Shown here: positions 62,419-64,000 of the stretch, piece by piece
Position numbering within the stretch: position 1 is the first letter of the stretch
Layout: each line of letters opens with the position of its first letter
Assembly: GCA_024138025.1 (NCBI GenBank)
Contig: JAMXBD010000066.1
Coordinates: forward strand, 992,001-1,056,000
Length of the DNA: 64,000 nucleotides
Direction of reading: 5' to 3'
Origin: Combretum micranthum
Taxonomy: Eukaryota; Streptophyta; Magnoliopsida; Myrtales; Combretaceae
The notes under the pieces: generated by a model
Seen by the model: the letters and a program-made list of their open reading frames with translations, nothing else
What the model was told of the DNA's origin: nothing
Database searches by the model: none
Made by a program: the position numbers and the translations under genes

Positions 62419-64000
62419 TGCACAACAAAATATCCACACAAGCTAGCTTATATTTACACTTTCGAATGCAAACCATATAAGGATTTAAAGACTTCTACAG
62501 TTATCTTCTTAAATCTAATTGAATCCTAGTTTAAGGTCTAATACCTCGTATTCTACTTCCACGCAATGTGTCAACCACACAATTGCCAGAATTACAATTA
62601 TAGAACACATGCTCTAGGATGCTCTAGGTACTTAAAGTGGCTAATACATCAATAAGGGGCATTGATAGACGAAAGGTAATATTACAAAATGTTTGCAAAT
62701 GTTGCATCTAAGTTCGAAAATATAATCCCCCTGCTCATAAAATTTTTAAACTGTGCCATTGACTTTATGCATATAAGGGCACTAAGCATCTTGTTTGGGG
62801 AGTATGTTTGTAGGAATCCAACTCAAAAGGAGTTAACAGGGTCCACAAAAGTAGTAAAGCATGTGGTTTAATTTGATGCAAAACGAGTAACCTTACCAGA
62901 TTATTTTGTTAATTGATATCTATATAGTTTTTGTCAAACACCAACTTTCTTTTTTTGTTGCAGTTTCCTTGATCACTTTGGGACCTGCCGAGAGAGAGAG
63001 AGAGAGAGAGAGACCGGCTATCTAATGTTTTTGTAAGGTAATAGGTAACTGTGCCGGCCTTCCATGGCAAAGATGACCTGCCTAAGTTGTCCTTGTGTGA
63101 TGATCAAAGCATATGTTAAGATGGCTTATGTTAAATCTATTAGTTTAATAATATTTTGATTATGACATTAATCATAAATTATATTTGTGCTTTTTGAGTT
63201 AGTAGATGGCAATATACTGTTTCCAATTGGCCTAATATGAACAACGTAAGACCATGGTGTGAATAGATATTTTTACAACGACTAGTGTTTGGAAGGTAAA
63301 CACTGAAATATTGGTCAAGCTATGTTTACACGTTTAGAAGGGATTAAAGTTTCTTGTATCCAACTTGTTGTTATATTGCTGTTCTAATAAATAAAAATAT
63401 GTACGTGTTATTAATTTGATTATGGTCATTTTATATTTTTTTTATAAATAATAAATAAGACATGACATATTATTATTTACTGAGACAGTAACGGCATAAT
63501 AAAAATTCATCTGTATAGAATATAATATTTTATATGATGATAATATGAATATAAAACTAATTAAATTAATAACATGATTATAGAGATAAAACATGAACTG
63601 GTAGGGTATTCATGAAAAAGGCTGTAATAAAAACCATAGTACAAACCATTATTTATACTATTCACTCAATTATATATATATATATATTTACTATTTACAT
63701 AAAGTCGTTTGGAAATAAAACACAAAATCATTCAGCAAATGTTGAACACGAATTTCTACCCTGACGTCTCTTTTCTTCTTTTTTTTTTTTTTTTTATATA
63801 TAAACAAATGGTCTAATTGAACGAAAAATTGCGAAGGGAATAACCTAATATGCAACGATGTAAATCAAATAGTGGAACTGGTCCAAGTATAAATCACTAG
63901 GAATGAAGGCTTTCTCTTGTCCAAAATTTAAGTTCTTTACAGCATTCGGTGCTAGATTTTGATTGCGACTTTGACTTCGTGTAAGTGCAAGTTATATATA
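62419..64000. other. LIN upstream region
   Basis: Presumed promoter and any 5' untranslated exon of LIN (minus strand). A GA run (CT on the minus strand) at 62990-63013 is the kind of tract often found in plant 5' leaders. A TA run lies at 63671-63687 and a poly-T run at about 63780-63796. No gene seen. Confidence 0.5.

Noticed and set aside
62374..62439. Alternative LIN start at the Met of MWIFCCADLG
   Set aside because: A splice acceptor (TTGTGCAG at 62418) lies between this Met and the conserved region, so the upstream part is probably intron.

Overview
The window is nuclear DNA of a flowering plant, most likely a eudicot. It is AT-rich, its genes have many GT-AG introns, and the intergenic space is filled with plant-type LTR retrotransposons, hAT and Mutator-like MITEs and a LINE remnant. 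Three genuine host genes can be assembled by hand, all on the minus strand: (1) a beta-tubulin gene at the left edge (1-3707, 3' end outside the window); (2) a 13-exon gene for the BRE/BRCC45 (BABAM2) subunit of the BRISC/BRCA1-A deubiquitinase complex (35599-42654), which reconstructs to about 388 codons; (3) a 16-exon gene for a U-box/ARM/WD40 E3 ubiquitin ligase of the LIN/CERBERUS family (55929-62373, about 1,480 codons), known in legumes for rhizobial infection and also found in arbuscular-mycorrhizal hosts. The LIN homologue has two frameshifts in its last WD40 exons, one GC-AG intron and one 90-nt intron that is an open in-frame sequence.

Layout. 1-3707 beta-tubulin, with a 2.7-kb first intron; its promoter is bounded at 4226 by a complete but decayed Ty3/gypsy chromovirus (4231-9606, 5-bp target duplication GAATT) whose 3' LTR points at the tubulin gene. 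9612-17209 is intergenic with a MITE, a hAT MITE with perfect 8-bp target duplication, a LINE 3' fragment and a gag zinc-knuckle relic. 17210-28472 is an 11.3-kb LTR element with about 1.3-kb LTRs, an Athila-type primer site and Gag, no recognisable pol, and a second long decayed ORF resembling the 'putative plant transposon protein' domain. 28473-35598 holds a second hAT MITE, a fossil hAT transposase and other repeats.

35599-42654 is the BRE gene; its introns hold a truncated copia-like LTR with primer site, a dispersed repeat and a long G-run tract. 42655-55928 is a repeat field: three more complete MITEs with target duplications, a solo LTR (50884-52426, ATATG duplication) carrying an array of GGCCGGCGGC-type motifs, and a 287-bp tandem duplication that the solo LTR interrupts. 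55929-62373 is LIN, followed by its upstream region to the window end.

The three genes share no pathway beyond housekeeping and ubiquitin biology, and nothing suggests an operon-like or clustered arrangement. The least ordinary parts are the gag-only Athila-like element with its second ORF, the solo LTR with the GC-motif array, and the damaged C-terminus of the symbiosis-family E3 ligase. All calls come from reading the sequence by eye; no database search was possible.
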